This document shows, in pieces, positions 43,020 to 52,316 of a stretch of 64,000 nucleotides of DNA. Both the position numbers and the translations under genes were made by a program. Position 1 is the first letter of the stretch; each line of letters starts with the position of its first letter. The stretch spans positions 2,046,001 to 2,110,000 of the forward strand of contig CP183313.1 of the NCBI GenBank assembly GCA_051414845.1, in the 5' to 3' direction. Under the pieces are notes generated by a model. It was not told where the DNA came from. It was given only the letters and a program-made list of their open reading frames with translations, and did no database searches. The stretch comes from Simonsiella sp051414845 (lineage in GTDB: Bacteria > Pseudomonadota > Gammaproteobacteria > Burkholderiales > Neisseriaceae).

Positions 43020-44088
43020 AGAAGTTAAAACCTTTTTGCATGAAACGGTTATTTTCATATGAATCCACCTTTTTAAATGTTTGAGTAAAATTACCCTTTC
43101 TAATTGTTATCGTTCCATTTTTTAATAATGTAATGGTTTGCGTAACTTTTTTAGGCATAGTCTTAATTGCATTAGAATTTGCTAGTTTCCATCTTATTGG
43201 AATTTCTAGATTCATTGTACTGGATGCAGGTAAATTAACTACTTTTTTAGGGTCATTTTCTCCACCGCCCACTTGATCATGCGTGCCTATTAAATTATAG
43301 ATCCCAGCCATGGTTCCAACAGCTTTAAAATCTGTATTTACAACACATTTTCCATTTTGTGCTTCATTAATATGGCAATATACCTTACCATCATCAAAAA
43401 TACCCGTATTAATACTAGGGAGATCAACTTCCTGTATTACCAAATTACCGAAATTTACGGTTGTGGGTTGCAATATAGCACGTAAACCAACAACTACCTG
43501 ATAACCATCTTTTGGGTGGTACATCATGGGTTCTGTAGTCATCCAATAATATTGTTGAGAATACGAGATATTACTGGGAACGATAATGGAAAATACCATT
43601 GTGGCTTTATCATATTTTGTTTTTGCAGTAATTGTTACACTACCTGCTTTATCCAAAGCTGTAATCTGCACTTTTTGTGACTCTTGTAAATTAATTGTAA
43701 CAAGCCCCTTACTAATCTCCCACTCAACTGGGATGTTAGATGTAATAATGACGGACTCACCTACACCAATAGTTGTTCTTGTGCGATTAGCCGGTAATGT
43801 AAATACCGTTTCTGATGTTAATTCTACTTTTTCATAAACTTCATAGTGGTAGCTATATTCCGCACCTTCAAAACAATCCCCATAAAAATTACATGAATAA
43901 AGCATACAAGCATCTTCTGATTCAGAAATCGTTTTAAAATGACCTTGCCCACCACGTTCTACTACTAATTTTTCACAATGTTGCTTTGGGGTCATACCAT
44001 TTAAAATAGATAATGGTAATGTATATCGCCCTGCCGAAGCACGACCACCATAAATTGCGCTCAATTTTCCACGAATTTTTTTTGCCAT
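43012..44088 (-). CDS. Unrecognised 358-aa protein with Ig-like segment (first gene of the rpoB-rpoC insert)
   Basis: This protein has no signal peptide. The N-terminal part (1-90) has four Cys between 38 and 72 (CMLYSCNFYGDC). Residues about 103-170 resemble a bacterial Ig-like domain: TIGVGESVIITS, VEWEISKG, and DKAGSVTITAKTKYDKATMVF. The C-terminal part (200-345) is beta-rich, with CHINEAQNGKC and GTHDQVGGGEND. The architecture recalls proteins near contractile-injection or type VI effector loci, but this is from memory and unconfirmed. It is strongly A+T-rich, co-oriented with rpoB, and overlaps the small exported-protein gene. Confidence 0.6.
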   Translation of the reverse strand: MAKKIRGKLSAIYGGRASAGRYTLPLSILNGMTPKQHCEKLVVERGGQGHFKTISESEDACMLYSCNFYGDCFEGAEYSYHYEVYEKVELTSETVFTLPANRTRTTIGVGESVIITSNIPVEWEISKGLVTINLQESQKVQITALDKAGSVTITAKTKYDKATMVFSIIVPSNISYSQQYYWMTTEPMMYHPKDGYQVVVGLRAILQPTTVNFGNLVIQEVDLPSINTGIFDDGKVYCHINEAQNGKCVVNTDFKAVGTMAGIYNLIGTHDQVGGGENDPKKVVNLPASSTMNLEIPIRWKLANSNAIKTMPKKVTQTITLLKNGTITIRKGNFTQTFKKVDSYENNRFMQKGFNFYE

Positions 44089-44216
44089 AATTTTAAATTC
44101 CCAAACTTAAATTGATTATTTCAGGCTGCCTGAAATTAGAGAAACCGCGTGGGTGCAAGCACCCACCCTACGATTAACACCGCGTTTCCATTTTCAGGCT
44201 GCCTGAAAGCAGATGA
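44089..44216. repeat. Left boundary of the rpoB-rpoC insert: palindrome and DUS
   Basis: This 128-base stretch after rpoB contains two DUS (about 44121-44136 and 44192-44208) and the palindrome GTGGGTGCAAGCACCCAC with CCTACG. The latter resembles the right half of the GTAGGGTG repeat family. The hairpin could weaken transcription into the inserted genes, but no T-run follows. Confidence 0.5.
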
Positions 44217-47200
44217 TTAATTCTGCTCCAAATCAATATCCAAGCCCAGCGAACGGATTTCTTTCACAATCACATTGAATGATTCAGGCATGCCCGCATC
44301 AATTTTGTGTTCGCCTTTGACGATGTTTTCATACATTTTCGTGCGACCTGTAACGTCGTCGGATTTCACCGTCAGCATTTCTTGCAGCGTGTACGCCGCG
44401 CCGTATGCTTCCAATGCCCAAACCTCCATCTCACCAAAACGCTGACCACCAAATTGCGCTTTACCGCCCAATGGCTGTTGCGTTACCAGCGAGTATGGAC
44501 CCGTAGAACGCGCGTGCATTTTCTCATCAACCAAGTGGTGCAGTTTCAGATAGTGCATCACGCCCACCGTTACGCGGCGGTCAAACGCTTCGCCTGAACG
44601 TCCATCGTACAGCGTGATTTGCGTTTTCGTGTCGTTAAAGCCCAATTTTTGAATGTCAGGGTCTTCGCTTGGATAAGCCAAATTCAACATGTCGTAAATT
44701 TCGCTCTCTTTCGCGCCGTCAAATACGGGCGATGCAAACGTCGCGCCTTTACGCAAGTTTTCAGCCAGCGTGATGATTTCATCGTCCGACAAGCTGTCCA
44801 AATCTTCTTGTTTACCGCTACCGTTGTAGAGTTTGTCCAAGAATTTGCGGATTTCGCTCACTTTGCGTTGTTCAGCCAGCATTTTGTCAATGCGCTGACC
44901 AATGCCTTTCGCCGCCCAGCCCAAGTGTACTTCCAAAATCTGACCAATGTTCATACGCGATGGTACGCCCAACGGGTTCAACACGATGTCCACCGTGCGA
45001 CCGTCCGCCATATACGGCATGTCTTCCACAGGCAAAATGCGCGATACCACACCTTTGTTACCGTGGCGACCCGCCATTTTATCGCCCGCTTGCAAGCGGC
45101 GTTTGATGGCGATGAACACTTTGACCATTTTTTGTACACCGGGTGGCAACTCGTCGCCTTGCGTCATTTTTTTCTTTTTCACATCATACATCAGTTCCGC
45201 TTCTTCGCGTTTCTGTTGCAATGAAAGTTTAATCAATTCCAACTGTTTGGCGATGTCTTCATCTGCCACGCGCACGTCAAACCAATCATGGCGGCTTGGC
45301 AATTCACGCAGATATTCAGACGTGATTTCTTTGCCTTTTGCCAATTTGTTTGGACCGCCATTCGCTTTTTGACCCACAATCATGCGTTCAATACGGTCAA
45401 ACGCGTCGTTGTCAAAAATACGAATTTGGTCGTTCAAATCTTGGCGATAGCGTTTCAATTCCGCTTCAATAATGGATTGAGCGCGTTTGTCGCGGGCAAT
45501 GCCTTCGCGTGTGAACACTTGCACGTCAATTACCGTACCGCTCATGCCTGTTGGCATACGCAAAGATGTGTCTTTCACGTCAGACGCTTTTTCGCCGAAA
45601 ATGGCGCGGAGCAGTTTTTCTTCTGGCGTGAGTTGCGTTTCGCCTTTTGGCGTTACTTTGCCGACCAACACGTCGCCCGCTTCCACTTCCGCGCCTATAT
45701 AGACAATACCGCTTTCGTCCAAACGGTTTTGCATTTTTTCCGACAAGTTCGGAATATCGCGTGTGATGTCTTCCGCGCCCAATTTGGTATCACGCGCCAC
45801 CACGTTCAATTCTTCAATGTGGATAGACGTGTAACGGTCGTCTGCCGCTACGCGCTCGCTAATCAAAATCGAGTCTTCGTAGTTATAGCCATTCCACGGC
45901 ATGAAGGCGATAGTCATGTTTTGACCCAAAGCCAATTCGCCCAAATCGGTAGATGCGCCGTCCGCAATCAAATCGCCGCGTTGCAACACGTCGCCCGCTT
46001 TTACGGCTGGGCGTTGGTTGATGTTGGTTGATTGGTTGGAGCGCGTGAATTTCACCAAATTGTAAATATCCACACCGCCTTCTTCGGCAGTCGCTTCTGC
46101 GTCGTGTACGCGGATGACCACGCGGTTTGCGTCCACATATTCCACCACGCCGCCGCGACGCGCCACGATTGCCGTTGCGCTGTCCACCGCCACCGAGCGT
46201 TCAATGCCCGTGCCGACCATTGGTTTTTCGGCGCGTAAACATGGCACGGCTTGACGTTGCATGTTCGCGCCCATCAATGCGCGGTTCGCGTCATCGTGTT
46301 CCAAGAATGGAATCAACGATGCGGCTACCGATACCACTTGACCCGTTGCCACGTCCATGTATTGCACGCGGTCAGCCGTTGCCAAAATCGTTTCGCCTTT
46401 TTCGCGGCAGGTAATCAATTCATCTTTCAGGCAGCCTGAAGCGTCCAATTCCGAGTTCGCCTGTGCAATCACATAGCGACCTTCTTCAATCGCCGACAAA
46501 TAGTCAATTTCATCGGTAACTTTGCCGTCCACCACGCGGCGGTAAGGCGTTTCCAAGAAGCCGTAATCGTTGGTGCGTGCGTAAACCGACAATGAGTTAA
46601 TCAAGCCGATGTTTGGACCTTCGGGCGTTTCAATCGGGCAAACGCGACCGTAGTGGGTGGGGTGTACGTCGCGCACCTCAAAGCCTGCGCGCTCGCGAGT
46701 TAAACCGCCGGGGCCCAAAGCAGAAACGCGGCGTTTGTGCGTGATTTCAGACAGAGGGTTGGTCTGGTCCATAAATTGCGACAACTGGCTGGAACCGAAA
46801 AATTCTTTAATCGCAGCAGAAACAGGTTTCGCGTTAATCAAATCGGTGGGCATCAAGCCTTCGCTTTCCGCTTGATTCAAACGCTCTTTTACCGCACGTT
46901 CCACACGCGCCAAACCGCTACGGAATTGATTTTCCACCAATTCACCTACCGAACGCACGCGACGGTTACCCAAGTGGTCAATATCATCCACTTCGCCATG
47001 ACCATTGCGCAATTCCACCAAAGTGGCAATGGTTACCACGATGTCTTCAATGCTCAAAATGTGCAATTTGGCTTCTTTTTCGCCCATGCCTGCAAACGTC
47101 TCGTTCAACAAACGACCGTACCAATTATTTTCTTGTACAGGCAGCAATTTTTGCTCGTAAGTACGCGTGTTGAATTTCATACGACCTACACGCGACAAAT

Positions 47201-48413
47201 CGTAGCTTTCTTCTTGGAAGAACAAGCGGTTAAACAAGGCTTCCACCGCCTCTTCTGTTGGCGGTTCACCAGGGCGCATCATGCGATAAATTGCGACGCG
47301 CGCTGCTTGTTGGTCAACCGTTTCGTCGGTGCGCAAAGTAGCAGAAATAAAACCACCTGCTTCGGTTTCATTGGTAAATAAAGTGTGTATTTCTTTCACA
47401 CCATTAATGTCCAATTGCGCCAACAATTCTTCGGTAATTTCGCTATTGGCAACCGCCAACACTTCACCCGTATCAGGCGCAATCACATCTTGCGCCAACG
47501 TTTTACCAACCAAAGCATCTGCTTCAACGGTCAAACGCGTCAAACCAGCAGCCTGAATGTCGCGAATGTTTTTCGCGTTAATGCGTTTGCCTGCCTGAAC
47601 CAACACTTTGCCGTCGTTATCCACAATATCAAACTTGGCGGTCTCGCCACGCAAACGTTCAGGCAGCAAATCAGTTTGCACACCGTCTTTGCCTAAGTAA
47701 TAGGTTTCTGTATCGTAAAACATCGCCAGCATTTGCTCGCTGGTATAACCCAAAGCACGCAACAAAATCGTTACGGGCATTTTACGGCGGCGGTCAATAC
47801 GGAAGTACAACAAGTCTTTCGGATCAAACTCAAAATCCAACCATGAACCACGGTAAGGAATAATGCGCGCCGAGAACAACAATTTGCCCGAGGCATGCGT
47901 TTTACCACGGTCGTGTTCAAAGAATACACCTGGCGAGCGGTGCAATTGCGACACAATCACACGCTCTGTACCGTTAATTACAAACGAGCCACTTGGCGTC
48001 ATCAACGGAATTTCGCCCATATACACATCGTTAGCACGAATTTCTTTTACTTCGCGCTCATCAATTTTATTGGAGCCTTCTTTATTGAAAATCGCCAATT
48101 TGATTTTGGCACGCAAAGGCGCAGCGTAGGTAATACCGCGCAATTGGCATTCTGCAATATCAAATTCTGGTTCGCCCAAAACATATTGGTCAAACTGCAA
48201 TTCGGCATAACCATTGTTGCTTACAATCGGAAAAATAGACTGAAATGCAGCCTGTAAGCCCTCATGTTCACGCGCAGTTGGCGCGCGATTTTGTTGCAAA
48301 AATTGGCTGTACGATTCCAATTGCGTCGTCAGCAAGTACGGCACTTCCAAGACAGTTTCACGCTTCGCAAAACTTTTGCGAATGCGCTTTTTCTCGGTAA
48401 AGGTGTAACTCAT
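44217..48413 (-). CDS. rpoB: RNA polymerase subunit beta
   Basis: This 1398-aa subunit is complete. The start MSYTFTEKKRIRKSFAKR follows GGGGAG; the longer frame to 48461 is rejected. The rifampicin region contains SQLSQFMDQTNPLSEITHKRR and ALGPGGLTRERAGFEVRDVH, and the C-terminal block includes GDKMAGRHGNKGVVSRILP and EMEVWALEAYGAA. No truncation is seen. One in-frame DUS reads ASGCLKDE. A transcribed hairpin separates it from rplL, and the inserted genes lie downstream. Confidence 0.98.
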   Translation of the reverse strand: MSYTFTEKKRIRKSFAKRETVLEVPYLLTTQLESYSQFLQQNRAPTAREHEGLQAAFQSIFPIVSNNGYAELQFDQYVLGEPEFDIAECQLRGITYAAPLRAKIKLAIFNKEGSNKIDEREVKEIRANDVYMGEIPLMTPSGSFVINGTERVIVSQLHRSPGVFFEHDRGKTHASGKLLFSARIIPYRGSWLDFEFDPKDLLYFRIDRRRKMPVTILLRALGYTSEQMLAMFYDTETYYLGKDGVQTDLLPERLRGETAKFDIVDNDGKVLVQAGKRINAKNIRDIQAAGLTRLTVEADALVGKTLAQDVIAPDTGEVLAVANSEITEELLAQLDINGVKEIHTLFTNETEAGGFISATLRTDETVDQQAARVAIYRMMRPGEPPTEEAVEALFNRLFFQEESYDLSRVGRMKFNTRTYEQKLLPVQENNWYGRLLNETFAGMGEKEAKLHILSIEDIVVTIATLVELRNGHGEVDDIDHLGNRRVRSVGELVENQFRSGLARVERAVKERLNQAESEGLMPTDLINAKPVSAAIKEFFGSSQLSQFMDQTNPLSEITHKRRVSALGPGGLTRERAGFEVRDVHPTHYGRVCPIETPEGPNIGLINSLSVYARTNDYGFLETPYRRVVDGKVTDEIDYLSAIEEGRYVIAQANSELDASGCLKDELITCREKGETILATADRVQYMDVATGQVVSVAASLIPFLEHDDANRALMGANMQRQAVPCLRAEKPMVGTGIERSVAVDSATAIVARRGGVVEYVDANRVVIRVHDAEATAEEGGVDIYNLVKFTRSNQSTNINQRPAVKAGDVLQRGDLIADGASTDLGELALGQNMTIAFMPWNGYNYEDSILISERVAADDRYTSIHIEELNVVARDTKLGAEDITRDIPNLSEKMQNRLDESGIVYIGAEVEAGDVLVGKVTPKGETQLTPEEKLLRAIFGEKASDVKDTSLRMPTGMSGTVIDVQVFTREGIARDKRAQSIIEAELKRYRQDLNDQIRIFDNDAFDRIERMIVGQKANGGPNKLAKGKEITSEYLRELPSRHDWFDVRVADEDIAKQLELIKLSLQQKREEAELMYDVKKKKMTQGDELPPGVQKMVKVFIAIKRRLQAGDKMAGRHGNKGVVSRILPVEDMPYMADGRTVDIVLNPLGVPSRMNIGQILEVHLGWAAKGIGQRIDKMLAEQRKVSEIRKFLDKLYNGSGKQEDLDSLSDDEIITLAENLRKGATFASPVFDGAKESEIYDMLNLAYPSEDPDIQKLGFNDTKTQITLYDGRSGEAFDRRVTVGVMHYLKLHHLVDEKMHARSTGPYSLVTQQPLGGKAQFGGQRFGEMEVWALEAYGAAYTLQEMLTVKSDDVTGRTKMYENIVKGEHKIDAGMPESFNVIVKEIRSLGLDIDLEQN

Positions 48414-48856
48414 GTGGTTGCTCCCCAACGGTAAAACGAAATGGTCAAAATAATGAATCATGTTTCAGGCAGCCTGAAGATTCAGCAAAGCTGCGTTTCA
48501 GGCAGCCTGAAAAATTCTGAATAAATCATGCGATAACATATTGTCTTGTCATGAATAAAACAGACAACAATCAGGCAACATATTTAAATAGTTAAGAAAT
48601 GTTATACAAACCGTTTTCAGGCAGCCTTTTGAATATTTTCAGGCAGCCTGAAAGCCCGATTGCGTGGTAGATTTGACATAAATTTACGCAAAGTTAGCTG
48701 AAACTAACAATTTTCAGGTAAATTTGAGTAAATTTACGCTTTTCAAACCCCAAAAGCGCAAACAAGGCTGGTGATAAAAATCACCAGCCTGTGAGCATTG
48801 CATACTCAATAAATCAAGCACCCAACGCCCAGTTGTCAGATTGTGACGAGAATGGA
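48414..48856. other. rplL-rpoB intergenic region
   Basis: This gap of about 440 bases contains several DUS (48464-48510 and 48615-48653), a GTTAG/CTAAC hairpin near 48693-48708 and the strong stem-loop at 48765-48790. No gene is seen. In many bacteria this gap holds an attenuator that sets rpoBC levels below those of the ribosomal proteins. Confidence 0.7.
48765..48790 (-). promoter_or_regulatory. Stem-loop between rplL and rpoB (attenuator-like)
   Basis: AGGCTGGTGA and TCACCAGCCT are perfect 10-bp arms around a 6-base loop, about 67 bases after the rplL stop. The following T-content is modest, so partial termination, an RNA-processing site or both are plausible. Confidence 0.65.
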
Positions 48857-49228
48857 TTATTTGATTTCCACTTTCGCGCCAGCTTCTTCCAATTGTTTTT
48901 TGATGTCGTCAGCTTCAGCTTGAGAAACACCTTCTTTAAGTGTTTTAGGTGCACCGTCAACCAAATCTTTAGCTTCTTTCAAGCCCAAGCCAGTGATGCC
49001 ACGAACAACTTTAATCACGCCAACTTTTTGGTCGCCAGCAGAAGCCAAGATTACGTCAAATTCAGTTTTTGCTTCAGCAGCAGCAGCGCCGCCAGCAGCA
49101 GGACCTGCAACTGCAACCGCAGCAGCAGAAACGCCGAATTTTTCTTCAAAAGCTTTAACCAGCTCGTTCAATTCCATTACAGTCAGGTTGCTTACCGCTT
49201 CCAAAATGTCTTCTTTAGTAATAGCCAT
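48857..49228 (-). CDS. rplL: 50S ribosomal protein L7/L12
   Basis: This is a 123-aa stalk protein that recruits translation factors. It has an N-terminal dimerisation part (MAITKEDILEAVSNLTVMEL), an Ala/Gly-rich hinge and a C-terminal domain with KVGVIKVVRGITGLGLKEAK. AGGAGTTTAATAGC is its ribosome-binding site. It is translated with rplJ from the same transcript. Confidence 0.98.
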   Translation of the reverse strand: MAITKEDILEAVSNLTVMELNELVKAFEEKFGVSAAAVAVAGPAAGGAAAAEAKTEFDVILASAGDQKVGVIKVVRGITGLGLKEAKDLVDGAPKTLKEGVSQAEADDIKKQLEEAGAKVEIK

Positions 49229-49306
49229 GCTATTAAACTCCTAAAAATATTGATTTAAAATAAAAATGTTTAAAAACAAAATCCAGATTCACAAAACGGC
49301 GGAAAA

Positions 49307-49804
49307 TTAAGCCGCTTCGCTTTCTTTTTTCTCTGCCAAAGCAGCCAAACCACGCGCAAAGCCAGAAACAGGCGCTTGCATAACGAACAACAGTTTTGAC
49401 AACAGTTCTTCGCGTGATGGAATAGACGCTAATTCAGTAACTTGTGCTGCGTTCAACACTTCGCTATTGTACACGCCTGCTTTGATGATGATTTTGTCGT
49501 CTTTTTTCGCAAATTGGTGTAATACTTTTGCTGCGGCAACTGCATCTTCCGAAGCAGCGTAAACCAATGGACCGACCATTTGGTCAGCCAAACCAGCAAA
49601 AGAAGTGCCTTCAACTGCACGACGAGCCAATGTGTTTTTCAGAACGCGCAAGTACACGCCTTCTTTACGAGCATTTGCGCGAAGTTCAGTCATGCTGGCA
49701 ACACCGATACCGCGATATTCAGCAATAACCATAGTTTGAGCGTTCGCAATACCTGCGGCAATCTCTTCTACGGCTGCTTTCTTGGTTTCAATATTGAGAC
49801 TCAA
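49307..49804 (-). CDS. rplJ: 50S ribosomal protein L10
   Basis: This is a 165-aa stalk base protein that anchors L7/L12 dimers. TMVIAEYRGIGVASMTELRANARKEG, GVYLRVLKNTLARRA and the C-terminal helix that ends in ALAEKKESEAA fit the family. L10 with L12 usually represses its own leader, and a 284-base leader precedes it here. Confidence 0.97.
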   Translation of the reverse strand: MSLNIETKKAAVEEIAAGIANAQTMVIAEYRGIGVASMTELRANARKEGVYLRVLKNTLARRAVEGTSFAGLADQMVGPLVYAASEDAVAAAKVLHQFAKKDDKIIIKAGVYNSEVLNAAQVTELASIPSREELLSKLLFVMQAPVSGFARGLAALAEKKESEAA

Positions 49805-50088
49805 GGTCTACCTCCCACTGTTTAAATTCAGGCTAATCAACATGATTAACCCACCAGCGCGGCAACCTGATTTTAAAGACACTTTGCAAGCGATACGCTC
49901 ACAAAAAAACTTTTGTTCAGGACTACCGTCTGCGTAGGGTTTTGTTTGACAACCTTTTCAAGCTGCCTGAAACGCCAATTAAAATTTGCATTCCCTACGG
50001 TCTTGGACTTCTACTTAATTGTTATTAAGTAGCCCAGATTTTCAGGCTGCCTGAAAACCAGACAACCCGAAAAATTCTATCAACCAAA
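49805..50088 (-). ncRNA. Probable rplJ leader (L10 autoregulation)
   Basis: This 284-base untranslated gap lies between rplA and rplJ on the same strand, with several possible stems and one DUS near 50040. The position and length match the L10-binding leader known from gammaproteobacteria and Firmicutes. I infer the function by position and did not derive a defined fold. Confidence 0.5.
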
Positions 50089-50784
50089 TTAGTTGTTTAC
50101 GCTTGAAACATCTACGCGAACACCCAAGCCCATTGTGCTAGATACCGCGATTTTTTTCAAGTATTGACCTTTGGCAGCAGCAGGTTTTGCTTTTACCAAA
50201 GCATCCAACAACGCATCAAAGTTTTCTTTCAAATCCGCTTCATTGAAAGAAGCGCGACCGATAGTAGCATGGATAATACCTGCTTTGTCGGTACGGTATT
50301 GTACCTGACCCGCTTTGGCATTTTTAACCGCTTCTGCAACGTTAGGTGTTACGGTGCCAACTTTTGGGTTTGGCATCAAGCCGCGTGGGCCCAAAACTGT
50401 ACCCAATTGACCTACGATACGCATCGCATCAGGAGAAGCAATCACAACATCAAAATCCATGTTGCCTTTTTTGATTTCTTCTGCCAAGTCTTCGAAACCA
50501 ACAATGTCTGCACCAGCTTCTTTAGCTGCATCAGCGTTTGCACCTTGTGCAAATACGGCTACGCGTGTGGTTTTACCTGTACCTTTTGGCAATACAACAG
50601 AGCCACGAATCACTTGGTCAGATTTACGTGGGTCAACGCCCAAGTTGAAAGACACATCAACTGATTCATCAAATTTTGCAGTTGCTGCTTTTTTTACCAA
50701 AGCAATCGCTTCATCAATCGCGTACAATTTGTTCGCTTCAACGGTTGCACGAATCGCTTTCAAACGTTTAGAAACTTTAGCCAT
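50089..50784 (-). CDS. rplA: 50S ribosomal protein L1
   Basis: This is a 231-aa protein that forms the L1 stalk and usually represses translation of its own mRNA. Two-domain fold motifs include SFNLGVDPRKSDQ, MRIVGQLGTVLGPRGLMPNPKVGTV and the C-terminal AVSSTMGLGVRVD. The start overlaps the rplK stop (TAATG). Confidence 0.98.
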   Translation of the reverse strand: MAKVSKRLKAIRATVEANKLYAIDEAIALVKKAATAKFDESVDVSFNLGVDPRKSDQVIRGSVVLPKGTGKTTRVAVFAQGANADAAKEAGADIVGFEDLAEEIKKGNMDFDVVIASPDAMRIVGQLGTVLGPRGLMPNPKVGTVTPNVAEAVKNAKAGQVQYRTDKAGIIHATIGRASFNEADLKENFDALLDALVKAKPAAAKGQYLKKIAVSSTMGLGVRVDVSSVNN

Positions 50785-51218
50785 TACACCACTCCCTCAA
50801 CATTCAAGCCCATAGAGCGAGCAGAACCTGCAATAATGCGTACCGCCGCATCCAAATCCGCAGCTGTCAAATCAGGCTCTTTGGTTTTAGCAATTTCTTC
50901 CAATTGCGCGCGCGTTACTGTACCTACTTTATTAGTCAAAGGATTTGAACTACCTTTTTGCAAGCCAGCGGCTTTTTTCAACAATACAGACGCAGGTGGC
51001 GTTTTCATTACAAATGTGAATGATTTGTCTGCATAAGCAGTAATCACTACTGGAGTTGGCAAACCAGGCTCCATGCCTTGGGTTGCTGCGTTAAACGCTT
51101 TACAAAACTCCATAATATTCAAACCACGTTGACCCAAAGCTGGGCCTACTGGTGGCGATGGATTGGCTTTACCTGCAGGAATTTGCAGTTTGATGTAGCC
51201 GACAACTTTCTTTGCCAT
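50784..51218 (-). CDS. rplK: 50S ribosomal protein L11
   Basis: This is a 144-aa protein of the GTPase-associated centre, also needed for RelA activation. IPAGKANPSPPVGPALGQRGLNIMEFCKAFN is diagnostic and GSARSMGLNVEG closes the C domain. ATG 51218 begins MAKKVVGY; the longer frame (51233) is rejected. Its stop overlaps the rplA start. Confidence 0.98.
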   Translation of the reverse strand: MAKKVVGYIKLQIPAGKANPSPPVGPALGQRGLNIMEFCKAFNAATQGMEPGLPTPVVITAYADKSFTFVMKTPPASVLLKKAAGLQKGSSNPLTNKVGTVTRAQLEEIAKTKEPDLTAADLDAAVRIIAGSARSMGLNVEGVV

Positions 51219-51364
51219 GTGTATACACTCCAAAAAACGGGTATAACGCAGAAAATCTGCTCCCCAAAAATCAAGCCGACAATTGTAGCAATAAACTCAA
51301 TGCTTTGCAAGCCTATTCAAAATATTTCAGACAGCCTGAAAACTAGGCTGCCTGAATGTTGCAT

Positions 51365-51913
51365 TTATGCAATTTTCTCAACTTGGCTAAATTCCAATTC
51401 AACAGGCGTTTCGCGACCAAAAATTTGCACGGTAACGCGCAATTTATTACGGTCGTAATCCACTACTTCTACTACACCGTCTAAGTTCACAAATGGACCT
51501 TCATTGATGCGAACTTGTTGTCCCACATCAAATGCCACGCGTGGGCGCGGTTTTTTCTCGCCCGCTTCGCCTGTACCACCAACTTGCGACATAATAGCAT
51601 CTACTTCACGTTGCGTAATCGGCAAAGGACGATTGGCTGTGCCACCAATAAAACCATTAACGCGCGGTGTGCTTTTTACCAAATGCCATGAGCTATCGGT
51701 CATTTCCATTTCAACCAAGACATAACCTGGATAAAATTTGCGCTCGGTTACGGTTTTGCGTCCGTTTTTAATATCTACCACTTCCTCAACAGGCACTAAA
51801 ATTTGCCCGAAGTAATCTTCCATTTGTTCACGCACAATGCGCTCTTTAAGCGTTTTTTGCACATTTTTCTCAAAGCCAGAATAGGCTTGTACAACATACC
51901 AACGTTTTGACAT
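51365..51913 (-). CDS. nusG: Transcription termination/antitermination factor NusG
   Basis: This is a 182-aa protein that links RNA polymerase to Rho or to the ribosome. The NGN domain (RWYVVQAYSGFEKNVQKTLKER and FYPGYVLVEMEMTDSSWHLV) and the C-terminal KOW domain (VRINEGPFVNLDGVVEVVDYDRNKLRV) are complete. It starts two bases after the secE stop on the same strand. Confidence 0.98.
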   Translation of the reverse strand: MSKRWYVVQAYSGFEKNVQKTLKERIVREQMEDYFGQILVPVEEVVDIKNGRKTVTERKFYPGYVLVEMEMTDSSWHLVKSTPRVNGFIGGTANRPLPITQREVDAIMSQVGGTGEAGEKKPRPRVAFDVGQQVRINEGPFVNLDGVVEVVDYDRNKLRVTVQIFGRETPVELEFSQVEKIA

Positions 51914-51915
51914 TT

Positions 51916-52167
51916 TTAGCCTTTCACCAGCACAGCGTTAAACAAATAAGAAATTGCCGTATCCACACCATAAATAAATACCGCAAACACAGCCACAAAA
52001 ACAATCACAAACATCGTCATCTTGACGGCATCAGGACGTTTAGGCCAAACCACTTTCTTGAATTCAGCTATCGAATCCTTAATGTATTTAGGAAAACGCG
52101 TAAAAACTGAACCTTTCTTTTCAGGCAGCCTAGAAGGTTGCTCATGTTGTGATGTTTCTTGTGTCAT
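51916..52167 (-). CDS. secE: Preprotein translocase subunit SecE
   Basis: This is an 83-aa single-span form of SecE, the clamp of the SecYEG channel. The conserved SIAEFKKVVWPKRPDAVKMT is followed by one transmembrane helix. This is the short type without the two extra helices of E. coli. A DUS in the N-terminal tail reads SRLPEKK. ATG 52167 follows AGGTGG. It precedes nusG. Confidence 0.95.
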   Translation of the reverse strand: MTQETSQHEQPSRLPEKKGSVFTRFPKYIKDSIAEFKKVVWPKRPDAVKMTMFVIVFVAVFAVFIYGVDTAISYLFNAVLVKG

Positions 52168-52189
52168 ACATCCACCTAGCAATTAGATA

Positions 52190-52228
52190 AAAAACTAACC
52201 GGCTTTGAGACCGGTTAGTTTTTTTTAT
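52190..52228 (-). terminator. Terminator after tRNA-Trp
   Basis: AACTAACCGG pairs with CCGGTTAGTT around an 8-base loop, with A/T tracts on both sides. It lies between tRNA-Trp and secE on the minus strand. Confidence 0.75.
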
Positions 52229-52229
52229 T

Positions 52230-52305
52230 TGGCAGGCCAAGTAGGTCTCGAACCTACAACCCTCGGTTTTGGAGACCGATACTCTACCAATTGAGCTATT
52301 GGCCT
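52230..52305 (-). tRNA. tRNA-Trp (CCA anticodon)
   Basis: This is a 76-base cloverleaf with AGGCCAA pairing with TTGGCCT in the acceptor stem, anticodon loop CTCCAAA (anticodon CCA), GGTTCGAGACC T-arm and encoded 3' CCA. It lies between tuf and secE, a conserved betaproteobacterial position. Confidence 0.96.
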
Positions 52306-52316
52306 ATTAATTTTGA

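Noticed and set aside
44307..47696. Many long plus-strand frames opposite rpoB (up to 247 codons)
   Set aside because: They mirror the codon pattern of rpoB on the other strand, have no ribosome-binding sites and no recognisable domains.
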